Assembly: GCA_022457155.1 (NCBI GenBank)
Contig: JAJGOT010000320.1
Coordinates: 607,501 to 671,500, forward strand
Reading direction: 5' to 3'
Source of the DNA: Cladopsammia gracilis
Lineage: Eukaryota > Cnidaria > Anthozoa > Scleractinia > Dendrophylliidae
DNA: 64,000 nucleotides
Shown: one piece after another, positions 26,554 to 39,600 of the stretch
Position numbering within the stretch: the first letter of the stretch is position 1
How the letters are laid out: each line of letters begins with the position of its first letter
The notes under the pieces: model-generated
Seen by the model: the letters and a program-made list of their open reading frames with translations, nothing else
Told to the model about the DNA's origin: nothing
The model's database searches: none
Made by a program: the position numbers and the translations under genes

Positions 26554-27609
26554 AAAAAGTTTTGTTAAATTGACGCCAGGTCTTAAAGGCATTTGCGACA
26601 CTGACAGTTGGTAAATTTAATAAATTAGTGATCGAAATTGTGTCAGTGTGGTGGCCAATTTGAAGGCAGCCGGGTGTTGTTTCCAATAATGAGAAATTAA
26701 GTAAAAATACTATCTAACTATTTACCAACCAGGCCAACGGTAGTATTATTAATGACCATAACGATATTAGTGAAAAACAAGAACAAGGGAAATTATCAAG
26801 ACTCAATTCGGCTGCGACGTAAACTTTTCAGAAAGAACGAAGCAAACATTCTTATTATGATAAAGATAACCGCATGGGAGAAAAAATTCAAATTCCGAAC
26901 TTAAAAATAACAGTAGCAAACTGGTGTTTTTGTTCGACTAGAACACAAAATATTTGCGTCACCCCAAAATAAAATTATAAAGAAACATTTTCTGAAAACC
27001 TTAGCAGTAGAAGCTTACTAAACACAAGTCTTATTTTTTGTTATTTTAATCAAAACATTTTGTACACAATTTCAAAGAAGACGTCCCCAACGCACGCATT
27101 ACTCTTTTCTGTTGATAATAGTTAAATAATGAGAAGTCTCTTTTCTCTCAGGAAACAAAAACGCGAATGTGCGCGTAAACAGCCTGCGGTAATGAGACAC
27201 GACACAAGGGCGAGGAGAAGAATACTGGCGTTGTTTCGTCATCGCGCGTCCCCTCAGCGCGCGTGATTTATCCTGCGCGGTGCCGTGTTTTGCTCTTTTG
27301 ATTATCCGTGGAAATGAAAGACAATAATATAATAATAATTTACATGCTTATATTGCGCACTGATTCCATGCAAATGATCAAATGCTCATTACAACTACTC
27401 GTGGTCTATAATAATGCCATAATACATGACGCAACCAGAATTAAAATGAGTTAACTCGTTACACGAGACAAATTCGAGAACGATTGAAGTTCGAGTCACG
27501 AGTTAAGTTGTAGCCAAGCTCGATTTATTTTTAATTTTTATTACGATATGACACATTTTAAATTTCTCCCCCGAAGTTAAAAAAGACTTCTCGACCTTCA
27601 TAACAATTG
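26554..27609. other. Intergenic / 3' flank of beta-galactosidase gene
   Basis: No coding signal on either strand. The 3' untranslated sequence of the leftward gene ending at 27610 should lie in the right part. Confidence 0.5.
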
Positions 27610-30600
27610 TTATTCTACGTAGACAGTCTCTCCTTTGATCTTTGGTTCCAGAGCGAATGAGACTTCAGGAGTTTTGCAGTTTTCCAATTCAAACACCAGC
27701 AGCTGAAAGACAATAAAATGAGGAAACAATAAAACTTCCTGAGATAACTTGCAAGGCCAATTTAGGGGGAGTTTTGCGTCCTCCAATGCCAAACCCAAAA
27801 TCATAACAAACAAGAGGCTGCAAGCAGCCTATACTCATGCGCATGCGTACGAAAGTTTTATGATATATTTTAAACATGATAAGAAGATGTCCGATATGAA
27901 GAAGAGTTACTCCTTTCATTCAGTCATCGTTCCTGCAAACCACGTTCTTTACTATTGAATGTTTTGTAAATAAAGGCTGTACCACAATGAAGCCAGTGAT
28001 TGTTCTACGTCTTATATATACCTAACGTGAACATTAGTAATGTAGGTAGGGTTGTAGGAGATGCTGTCGTGACATTTCAGTAACGCTGTTTTACCGGAAG
28101 TGGGAGTAGCCGGAAGTCACTAAACAGGAAGTCTATGAACCGGAAGTGCCAATTTAAAATATGCGTGCATAAATTTGCATGCAAAATCGTGACACAAAAA
28201 AAATAATAATAAAAAAAAAAGAAAAACAGAGCCCATTTTATAACTCATGCCGCTACGCGCATGAGTAACTAGGTGTATTTATGAACTTGTGCGGCTTTAG
28301 AGATCGAACTTGTCAGTTCAACAATCATAATTTTCCTGGTATTAGATACTACGAAGGCGGCGCCCGAAGAAAATCTGATAGGCAATCAGCGCTATAGACG
28401 AGTATTAATTTAATATTGACTGTCTTTGTAACAGTTTTTCAGCAGTCAATCTTAACTAAATGTCAATATTGTCAGTATTAATAGGGTATCATCAACAGGC
28501 TCAAAAAACGCTTAAGCCAAGTTACTTGACTTGATCAGTTTGCCAGAAGGAATGAAAGGATCCAGCGATCCAAAATATAATCATATAAGAAATAAAAGTA
28601 AACTGCAGAAGACCGCAAACGATAATGCTGCTAATGATACGTAGGATCTACGAGAGACCTAACCAGCCAAAAAATGAATGAACAAAAACAATGAATTGCA
28701 AGGCCGTAAAAAAGTAAAATTTGCGAGACACCATCACGACAGAAACCGATAAAGTAGGATCGTAACCGTGGACAATTGTTTCGTTGTTATTGCAACTCAT
28801 CAGCACGGTGTAACGATCTAAATGTCGCCAGCAAGAAAGCCAGCGAAAATAGACTGCACAATGACCCGTTCACAATATCAGGTTCCCCTCCCCCGTACTA
28901 TATACCCACTTGTTACCCGAAACACGCGTGCCACATCACGTGTTTCGGGAAACAAGGAGCCCACAGTGTATCGCAAAGATGTCTCTCTTCTTTTTGAACT
29001 TTTTTTTATATAAAATGTATAAATATAAAATCAAGAAAGTAAAAGAAAAATCGCACCTCATTTTTACTTCTGCGTAACCATGGCGACGGAAGGTACAATG
29101 TCTCCTGTGGCCCTAGTTCCCAGTACCTTCCCAAGTTATGTCCATTAATGAAGGCCACGCCCTTGGTCCAGCCTTTCATGTGCAGGAAAGTGTCTTTAGG
29201 TTCACCCTTTATATCAAATGTTCCTCGGTACAGCCTCGGAGGGGAGGGTTTGTTCCATTCTGTCACTTTTTTCCAGGATAATGGAAAGTTGCTTAATCTA
29301 ACACAAAAATAGGATAAAGGAGAGATTTTCCAAAACGTTTATAATGAACTTTCTCAAAGCGGATAACCCTGTTTGGTGAACCTCTCTCTAAGGCGGACAT
29401 GGTTGGCGGATAAATTTAAATTGGAGTAAAAGTTGCTGTTCTCCAGGCGATGCGTGATATTTGATTAAATTAATGTGTCTAAAACGTGAAAAAAATAGTA
29501 AAAATAAATGAATAAAAAATTATAAAGCGTCAGTGATTTAGTTCACTAACGTTTCGGGCATAGCCCTTCATCAGTGTGACTGATCCCCGTCGAAATTCAC
29601 TTGTTTGTTTGTAACTAAACTTGCGTAAGGTGGACACCTCTGTGGCGAACAGCGGACACTTTAAGAGCAAACTTCCGGTTAACAATACCTCTCAAGGCGG
29701 ACAGTAGTGAAACTGAACATTTGTATTAATTTGTCCAACCGCAACACTAATAAACACAAACTGATTTTATGATTCAGGAAGAGGCTCTGTTTATTGGCAA
29801 AAATACCTTGTGAACGAAAAAAAAAAAATGGGAATCACGTACGTATGCTTTATTACAAAATTAAATACAAAGTAAATTATAACATTTTACTTCTTTTTCG
29901 TAAGGATCTGTTTAGTTTGTTCAACTTCAGTGTTAGAACCGATCTAAGTCTGGAAGCCCAGATCTGACAATTCCTAATAGTTTGTTGTTATGATCGTTTA
30001 TTCTTCGTATTCTTGACTCCCTTATTCCAACCTTTAACTTTTTATTTCTAACCTTCAACGTCCCATATTCCACATTTTCGTATAATGAGAACGATCTTGT
30101 TTCCGTTCACGTGTCACGTTACACCTCTCTAAGGCGTACAGCTAGAACTGATCCAAAGTTTTAGAGAGAATTCACTATACAGTTATCTCTAGACAAAAAC
30201 TACAGCATGCTCAGGTGGCCAAGTGGTTTGCGCGTCAAACGTACTAATAATAGGAAAAATCCCCCCCCCCCCCCCCCGTACCTCTCACCCTCCTAAAAGA
30301 TGTTACACAATTTCTTTATTGGAGCTAGCCACACAAATAGTCGGCAAGCGCAAATGCAAAGCAACCGATCTTTACACTCACTTAGAGAAAAAATCTTGCT
30401 TAAATTCCATAGCGAATATTTTCCAACTGGTTTGTTTCTTACCATCTACGAGAACATCGCCGAGGATACCTGAAAACAATTAGAAGAAGAAAAAAGTTAT
30501 AATGAATATTTTTAATAGTTTACACAGTAATTTATCATATTAAGTACGTTAAAAAATAGGGTGTTTCTTGGTGTTGCGGAAGCCATTGTTGGTTAGCTTT

Positions 30601-33600
30601 TGTGTTGTGGTGTGGGTATTCTTCAGTGTCTTTTGAATCTTTTGTTTTACGTCATTTGGTGATCACCCTATCCGCAACACCAAGAAACAATAAAAAAATA
30701 CAATAAAAAGAGGGGGTCACCACGCCTGTTTTCACAATATAGCGCCGTAGTATATAACAACTTTGCTAGCTTGCGACGGCAACATTGAAAATCCTAACCT
30801 TGAGCAAGAGGCAACCATTACTTCCAGAAAGTTATTACCAGCAATGAAATATTAGTGTTATCCTCATAATAGCAGAACAATGGCCTGTGGCGCTGTTTGC
30901 CTTTCATTATATCTAAAGAAATAGTTTAAAATTGATAGCCTTAGACTCTCAGATAGTAAAGAGTGAACTACATGTAACAAAACAAACTCAGCGGACTCTG
31001 ACCTTTACGTTGAGTGTTCATGACGGGGAGAATGTTTGAACGGCCCATGTTTTCAACAAGAATATCAAGGACATGTTTCTTCGTATCCTGAATGGCACAA
31101 AAACATTACAAGATACAACTAAAATAGATTGTTTCAGTAGGGGCAGGTAAAACGGGTGTCCGCATTAGACGGGTTAATTTAAGAGATTTTTTTTGTCGGG
31201 ACCGAGAAACTGTCAAAAATAACGGGGTGTGAGTATAAACTGGGTGTTATGCGGGTTTCAAGTGCACTAAAAAGTTTTCCGGCGCTTTGTATTGCCGGGT
31301 ACACGTTTTTGATAAATGAAGGTTTTGTTAGGTTCAATACACTTTGTTGCCGTGGAGCAGAATACTTCTGTGATGGCCTCGGTGATAAAACGTTTATCTA
31401 GAAAACAGCTCTTAATTATGACTTAATTATTGTCTCGTGATATTTGCAAGTTGTCGTTACCTGGTTTGGATTATCCAGCTTTATTTGCACTTCCCAGAGT
31501 TGTTTTTGATCTATGTAGTGAATATTCTTCCATGTCCCTTTTTTCATTGCATTAGTTCTGTGAATGACCCATCCATCAAGTAAAACCTGTACAGGACAAA
31601 TATAAAGTAGGTCCAAGATTACAAAGACAACCATTTATTTTACTGAGGCTGTGTTTCTTCGTGATTCAGCAGGAAAAAGAAACCGTGTTTGGTTGATTTG
31701 ATTACCTGTGCACTGTCGCTGACATTATGGATGATTATTTCCCACGGCTCCTTCCAGTTCTGTTCGATATAATATAAACCCATATCCCTGTCCGCCATTG
31801 TTATTTATTGGTAACATTTCCATGGGCATGACATCGTCACTCTCAACAGAAATCTGCAGACAAACAAACAAACAAACAAACAAATATAGTACAGGTGTGT
31901 TATTCTGGAAGCTAACCTGGGCAGAGTTGTCTAAGGACAATTAGCGCTAATCCAGGGTTAATTACCATGACAACTCATATGTTCGGTTGACAGTTAATCC
32001 AGGATTAGTGCTAATCAGGCTTTAAAGGCCCATGTTGACCTAATCTGATTGCACGCTTGTGTTTTTGTTTTAAAACGGTTCAATTGTTTAATGTAGCGTT
32101 TTGACTGGCTGGCACGTCGATTTTTCACTTTTCCGTCTGTGCGAAAATCAGCCCGGGCGCGCAAAGCAGATTGGGTGAACAGGGGCCTTTAAACAACTCG
32201 GCCCTGGAATGCGAACTTGACAGATTGGTTTTCAATTGAGTGTCGAAAGTAACTCAGTGATTGCTTTGGTTTTGCATTGCTGGGCTTTGTGATTGGCTAA
32301 AAAATCTCGCGCCACTTTCTCGACCAATCAGAACTAAAACCAAAACCAATCGTGACTTGATCGCACGCGTTTTCCCGCGCTTGGCGCCGGCTACATGTAT
32401 TTGCTTCGAGCTCTGATTGGTTCATTAGATTGTCTGTGTCTGTTGTGATTGGTCAGAGTGATTACTTTGGATCTGGTTTTGCGACACTAAAATGAAAACC
32501 ACTCTGAACGCACACAAACACCAGCCCCGAGAGGTTCAATTGTCCTACAAGGCTTTTAGGGCATTCATGTAAGGATATACTCACAAAGAAAGGCGCTATA
32601 TTCGAAAGCCCCATGCAATTCTCCATTTTGACCATTTCTAAATTAAACATGGAAGACAAAACAATAAAGAACCTTTTTATTTTTAAAGAATTACTAAACC
32701 TGCAAGCTAACAAGGAAAACCCCAGATTATTGTTAGCCATTGTTGTGTTGTTTGTTCTATTGTTTTCTCAGCAAATCAGAGAAGACCTTGTAAGAGCTGC
32801 GTACTGCCCCAAAAACCCTCATCCCTTATAACAACAATGCCTTAAAGATAATGTTACACATGACAATTCTTAACGCCACCATGTTACGTTAGAAATTGAT
32901 GCACGTTAATGCACGTTGCGACATGTTGCAAGTTTTTGAAGGTAGTTAAAATACTCGCAACATTTTGCCGCAACAAATTGTTAAAGATCGCCTGGCGTGC
33001 TGTGTTACGCGACGCGATTTTCAACGCAACGACGAAGCGTTAAAAATCATCGTTAAGGATCGTCCCGTGTAACATTACCTGATAGGTGCTTAGCTAAGGA
33101 ATTGGCTGAAATCAAACAGTACACTGTTGGCGTGTTCTTCACTTCCATCATTCTTAGCAGTTATGTATAATTAAGTACTTTGGAACTGTTAGGGTAAAAA
33201 ATTACCATATTCTCTTTTCTGTGGGAACAGGAGACTTTTTGGAACTAGGAGACAGAAAAAATACATCCGTCACTAGCGTCCCAGTACTATGACACGATAT
33301 ACGACTCACTTAATGACCAGTAAAACATAACACGATATAGTACTCATATCATACACACAAGATATAACACGATATAGGCCTCTAACACAGTTAATGACCA
33401 ATACAATATATAACACGTTATAAAATGCATTAATAATTCATAAGGAAAATACAAAAGAAATGAATGTTTAATGAAGGTTTGTAAACCCCAATACAGATCA
33501 ACTGAGTTGATGAATTATTAAACAGTAGCATTAACTTTTGATACAGATGTCTGCTGAGCTAATTAGTATGCATTAACTTTTGATACAGATCTCTGCTGAG

Positions 33601-36600
33601 CTAATTAGTATGCATTAACTTTTCATACAGATCTCTACTCATTGTTTCATTTCATAAGTCAGATAAAATATTCGCGTCCGCCATCTGCTCTTGTGGCATA
33701 ATCTTGACGATTCTTGCACCCGACAACATTAATTGAAAAAGCAAGAGGTGAAATTTAAGATAATATAAGTTCGTGTTAAAAAATTAATAGCTTTTGGATC
33801 TAATAATCAGAGCGAGACTAACGGTAGCCAACTAGCCAAAGTCTAGTAAAAATTCAGTTTTGGCTAGTGGAATTTTGCTTTCACTAGCCATTTGGGCTAG
33901 TAAAAATCGTGAAGCACCAGACGTAACGAAACCAATCTGAAAATTAAGTTTCTCTGTACTTTCGTTACGGCTTTATAGTTGTTCATTTTCAATGTCTTCC
34001 TGTAAATTCTTATGTTTCTAAGGTGTTAGTTAGTCTTATCTTCTCAATGTTTTTCCGTAAGCTCGTACGTTCGAACATTGTTCTTTTCGTAAGTTATTAG
34101 CCTCATCTTCTTAATGTTGTTTCTTACAATCGTACGTTCGTAAGTTGTTAGTCTTATCTTCTCGTTGTTTTCCTACACATTCGTACGTTCGTAAGCTGTT
34201 AGCCTTATCTTCTCAATGTCGTTTCTTACATTCGAACGTTCGAAAGTTGTTAGTCTTATCTTGTCGTTGTTTTCCTGCACATTCGTATGTTCGTAAGTTG
34301 TTAGCCTTATCCTCTCAACGTTTTCCTGTACGTAAGGACGTTTGTAAAGTGTTAGTCTTACCTTCTCGACGTTTTTCCGTAATTACGTTTAGTAGGTTCG
34401 TAAGGTGTTAGTATGAGATTTATGAAGAAAACTAAAAAATATGATCAAGATGCGTTTCCAAGTCTTGGGGTTTTTTTTCTTAATCAGTGTGACATATATT
34501 ATTGTCTCCCCCCGCTCAATCCCCACCCCCACCCCCTGTACAATTTTGGCTACTGGAAATTTATTTTGGCTAGTGAATTCAAACCGGTTACTAGCCACTA
34601 GGCTAGTAAGCTGAAAAGTTAGTCTCGAGCCCTAATCAGAGGATGCATTATGTAATAACCCAACCTTGGTCGTCAGCGCTGGGATTATATTCCTTAAAAA
34701 CTTTGAACAATGCCCAGAACTTCTCAGTGACATCACCAGCTTCTGACAAGGGAGCATCATAATCTACAAACAACATTTAAGAAGCTCACTTAATAAAAAA
34801 ACAGTGATGAATTATCTTTTCACTTCCAAAGTGAAAGTACGGAATGCACTCTTAATGAACATGTTACCATATGATGTGACAGCAGGTTGATAAGAGAACT
34901 TGCGTATCCACGGAATAACAATCGCTCCATTCATAAAACCAAAGTTGGTTCCACCTTCAAAGACAAAAAGTAATCGCCATCAATTAAGTACTGCAGGTTA
35001 TATACCTGCTATATGCTTTATTGCAGCATTTCACTCATTTGAAAACTTTTATGTGAATCAGAATCAGAATCGGATCCTATTTTGTTTATCTATATAATCT
35101 ATCTATTTTAATCCACCTAGCAATGCTGTGTATTTATTGTCTCCAAAGTATCATTAATTTTTCATCCTGTGCCAGTAATTGCCACACACCTTCAGATCCA
35201 CACCACAGATGGTCTGTGGAACCGTTCATTGAATGCATCCTGACTCCCATGTATACAGGGGGAGCGACAGCAGCCTTTCTACAAAACCTGGCATCAAGAG
35301 CCAATTTCAGATGGAAATTTGATCCCTAATATTTCTTAATTTTAAGAACACATAATAAAGATTCCCAGATACTTATCAAGTAGACTGTGATTAGCTTCTG
35401 ACATTCCACATTACCATGAAACATGTAGAGGTTGATTGAGGCTCCTGCCTTTAGAATGTTAGATATTCTTGTGGTAGTCTTTGTTAGATCCATTTCATGG
35501 TGACCATCACCCCAGTTATCAAACCAGCCCGGCCAAAACTCTGTCACCATTAAAGGTCTGTCAGGCTAAAAAGAGAAACAGCCCATTTCAAATCCAACGT
35601 CACATTTGCCTTGGTGTTCATTAATAGCACAAGCAGTTATTCACCTGCAACGTTTTGAGCCTTTTGAGAGAATCAACCTCATCCTTTTGCAAATTTACAG
35701 TCAACAATGCTGCAAAGAGACAAGAGCAAAGAAAATTGTTATATAGCTGGAGTTTTTCTCAATATAATGCACATGTTTAATAGAGCAGTTTTCAATTGAG
35801 TGTCAAAAGTAATTACACAATTGCTTTGGTTTTGCATTGGTACGCTTTGTGATTGGCTAAAAAATCTTGTGCCACTTTCTCAACCAATCAGAAGTAAAAC
35901 CAAAACCAATCGTGACTTGCTCGCACGTGATTTCCCGCGCTTGGCGCCGCCGACATGTAATTGCTTCGAGTTCTGATTGGCTCATTGGATTGTTTACGAC
36001 TGCTGTGATTGGTCAGAGTAATTACTTTGGTTTTGGTTTTACCACACTCAATTGAAAACTGCTCTATAACGCACATGTTTAATATAACGCACATGTTTAT
36101 TGGTTGATTCATGGTCAAATAACATGTAACAAACAAACCGTCTCCCACCAAACATCCATGAATGGGCAACATTCGCAAAAGCGGGCAACAAAGGTGAGAA
36201 ATGGCATGATTATGATGGATTGATGTTTACCTCAAATGCTCCGCGCCTTTTTAAACTGTGCTGTGTTGTGTTTTTTGTATTGCTATACAATAAATCACGT
36301 AGTGACTCATCCCTCGGGAAACAGTTAATTTTTTTCCCGAGAAACAAAATTCACTGTTTTCCTTGCGACCAGTCATTAAGTGTTAACTATTGACTTAATT
36401 TAATAATTTATTTATTATAACTAACAGAAAATAACATAATAATATTTGATTATATTAAAGCCTGGAAATAAATTTAGAATTCATTACCTGCTGTTGTGAG
36501 AAATGTAATTAAATTTAATGAGTTTTGAATCTTGGTCAAACACTCATGTTCTAATAGTATTTTTTACTTTGAATCTTTCTTTTTTTCCAAAAACGTCTCC

Positions 36601-39600
36601 TTTAAAACTTTTACATTCCTTAAAAGGTTAGAAACTTTCTTTAGAATAACCAGGTGACTTTAATTAGTTTGAGTGACAGTACCTCCTGGTAGATGGTACT
36701 TTTTGTGTTCCATTTCCCACAAATTATCAGAAGTAAACATCAATTCTGTAAGACTGCCACCAAACATAACCTAAGTACCAAAATAAAGAACATCAGTAGT
36801 TTGGTTCAATTTTTCCAAGACGAATAGTATAAAAGGAAAACGTTTAACAAAAATACCATAATTTCTTGATCAATTATTAATGCCCAGTGTGCAAGTCTAT
36901 GAACCGGAAGTGCACAATTTAAACTATGCGTGCATAAATTTGCACCCAAAATTGTGAAACCAAAAAAAAAAAAAAAAAACCATAAAAAAAACGGAGCCCA
37001 TGTTATAACTCATGCCGCAACGCGCATGAGTAATTAATGAGAGGACTGTGTGGATCTCCTCCTTCCCATCCTTGATCCTACAAAAATATAATTATGGCCA
37101 CTGCACATACGTGTAATATCCTCAAACCTTCCACAAAAAAATAGTTTTTGAAAGAAACAGGATGATATCTTACGTCTCTTAGGTGAATCATATATTCAGA
37201 GTTTAATTGATCTGAATAGCTTGCATACTCATTTTCAACCTGAAATGCTATGATGGGACCACCTTTGGAGTACTGTAAACATCAATTGATAAATGAGGTT
37301 AGAACCACATTAAAATTGTATTATTAAATAAAAAACTTGCTAGTAAGTAAATATTAGATTCGTATGAGAATTCAGAATCAACAGAAGACTTATAAAGCAC
37401 TTTAGTCTCCTTCATAATAATAATTTATTAGTGAGTAAGACATTCATATCAATTAAAGTTTATTTTAATAATTAAAAAATATTCTGTTATTATATTTAAC
37501 AACCTGTAATCTTTACAAAATCACTTTCCATCATCCTTTTTTTAACTTTTCACTGACAGTAGCCAAGAGAGTCTCTCTTGCTTCTAATCCAAACAAAATC
37601 ACAATTTCCAATCATAGTAATCTTATACTCCACTAAAGTAATTAAAATCTGCTTGGCATGGTAAACGATTCTTAAGACTGTTGAAACCTGCCTTTGTTAC
37701 AAATGATTTAGATGCTTGTAATCCATTCAAAATCACACACTAACATTTTTTATCCTGCCTTCTAATGAAAATCACTCTAGCAAAACAAGCTCACCTACTA
37801 GAGGAAAGCAAAATATTGAAGTATTTTAATACTTAAAATAACAATACTTACTTACAGTAGTTTAAATGGGCTTACCAATAGATTTGGTATTGTCACTTCT
37901 ACCTTTTATTAATGGGTAAAATTATTGATCTAATATAGTTTTGGCTTTGTTTTCTGAATCCTCTGAGAATTCAAAAGAAGTTCAATGGCTTTTCTTTGAT
38001 TTATTCATTTAGCAAAATTAAACTGTTTCTACCTTCATTGGTGTGAAGTAGGTTGCATGTAATTGATTACCACTAATAATATCTTTACTAATAAAAGTAT
38101 TATTTACAATTAGCACTGGTCTAAATTGTGATTTGCAATAAATATACACACATCAATGTACCTGAAGTGAGGCCAAAACTTGTGTGACTTTCTTCAAATA
38201 CCTGTCCACAGCCATTATATAGGGGGGATATGTTGATCGCAACTCCATGTTTGGATCATGTAACAGCCAGCTGCAGTAGAATGAAGTAATAACAATATTA
38301 ATTTTACAGGAGTTATGCTTTTACTAAGAAATATTTACATTTATATTTTACAATTGAAAATATGAAATGAAAAGGAAGCAATGTTCTTTTTTAAACTTTA
38401 ATTGTCATGCTATCAAGTAATAAATAAGTTGAATTACTATCCTTTATTTCATGATATTCTTTCTTCTTGTCATCTAGCTGTGTGAGAATATCTTCATCTC
38501 TGAAAGGTGATCAATACTGATCACTCTCAGGTATTAAATTGTGAACCTCGGGTTTCCAAGATTTCACATACAAAGGAACCCATCATTCAGGACCAACTGG
38601 TTAATATGGACACATCTTTGTATAATTATATGTCCATTCACATACATTTATAAATTTTGTTTTTTAAAAACCTCAATACTCAGTTGCCTTGTAACGGTAG
38701 GTACAATTAATTATTTCATACACTGCAAGATGGCCACTCCAAATAAGAATTAATGGAAACACTGATGAAGGATTATGCCTGAAATGTTTGCATTCCAAAA
38801 CACTTTTCTTCAAGTTTGTGTTTTTTATATATATACTATTTTTCATGTGTTGGTCACATTGGATTTTTAACTTTAACTGTGGCAAAAGAGATGTGCAAAT
38901 AAATGTTTTAATTGTTTTTTTTTGTGAATTTTTTTTTAGTTCAAATTAATGTACAGTTGTAATCTCAGTGTAGTCATTGAAATCTAGGCTCACTTCAGTA
39001 AATGTATAACTTATGCAGCAGGTGTAATCAACAAGGATAGGAACCTTACTATGGCCACTTAATAGTATGATCAGATTTTCTTGGTCCCAAGGTTGCTGGA
39101 TGATTCCATAACAAACTAACAGATTTGTGGCTGTGACATTATCTTTTGTTTCAGTTGTGTTTGGCTGGGTCCCCTACCGCCAAGAGGAGAACCGTTTTTA
39201 GTACTTTTAATGCAAACATTTAATTTTATACTGCAAAATGATGATAATAAATGTATTCCCACCTTGGAAATCCTCCAAACTCCCACTCGGCACAGATGAA
39301 AGGCCCGGGACGCACAATCACATACAAACCAATTGAGTGAGCTACCTTAACAAAATGACTGAAAAATGAACACAATGGTAACAACATGGAGTACTTGCTT
39401 GTGAGTTGGATATTGTTCTATTGAAAGATAAATGCCTTAGATTGAAATTCTGTTTTTGATGAAATTTGACATTAGTAAATGAACAAGAGTTAATTGGTAA
39501 GTTTAATCACCCATTTTAACAACCAGTATGCCTGTTTATGCCAACCAACATACATATAAACACACACACACACACACAAACAAAACTAAATTTAATAAAT

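Noticed and set aside
30208..30262. tRNA gene (TGGCCAAGTGG A-box-like)
   Set aside because: The B box and the rest of the cloverleaf are missing and a poly-C run follows; at most a SINE head fragment.
34145..34411. Repeat protein with [14 protein letters not shown] units
   Set aside because: Translation of the minisatellite inside a TIR element; no start context or conservation expected.
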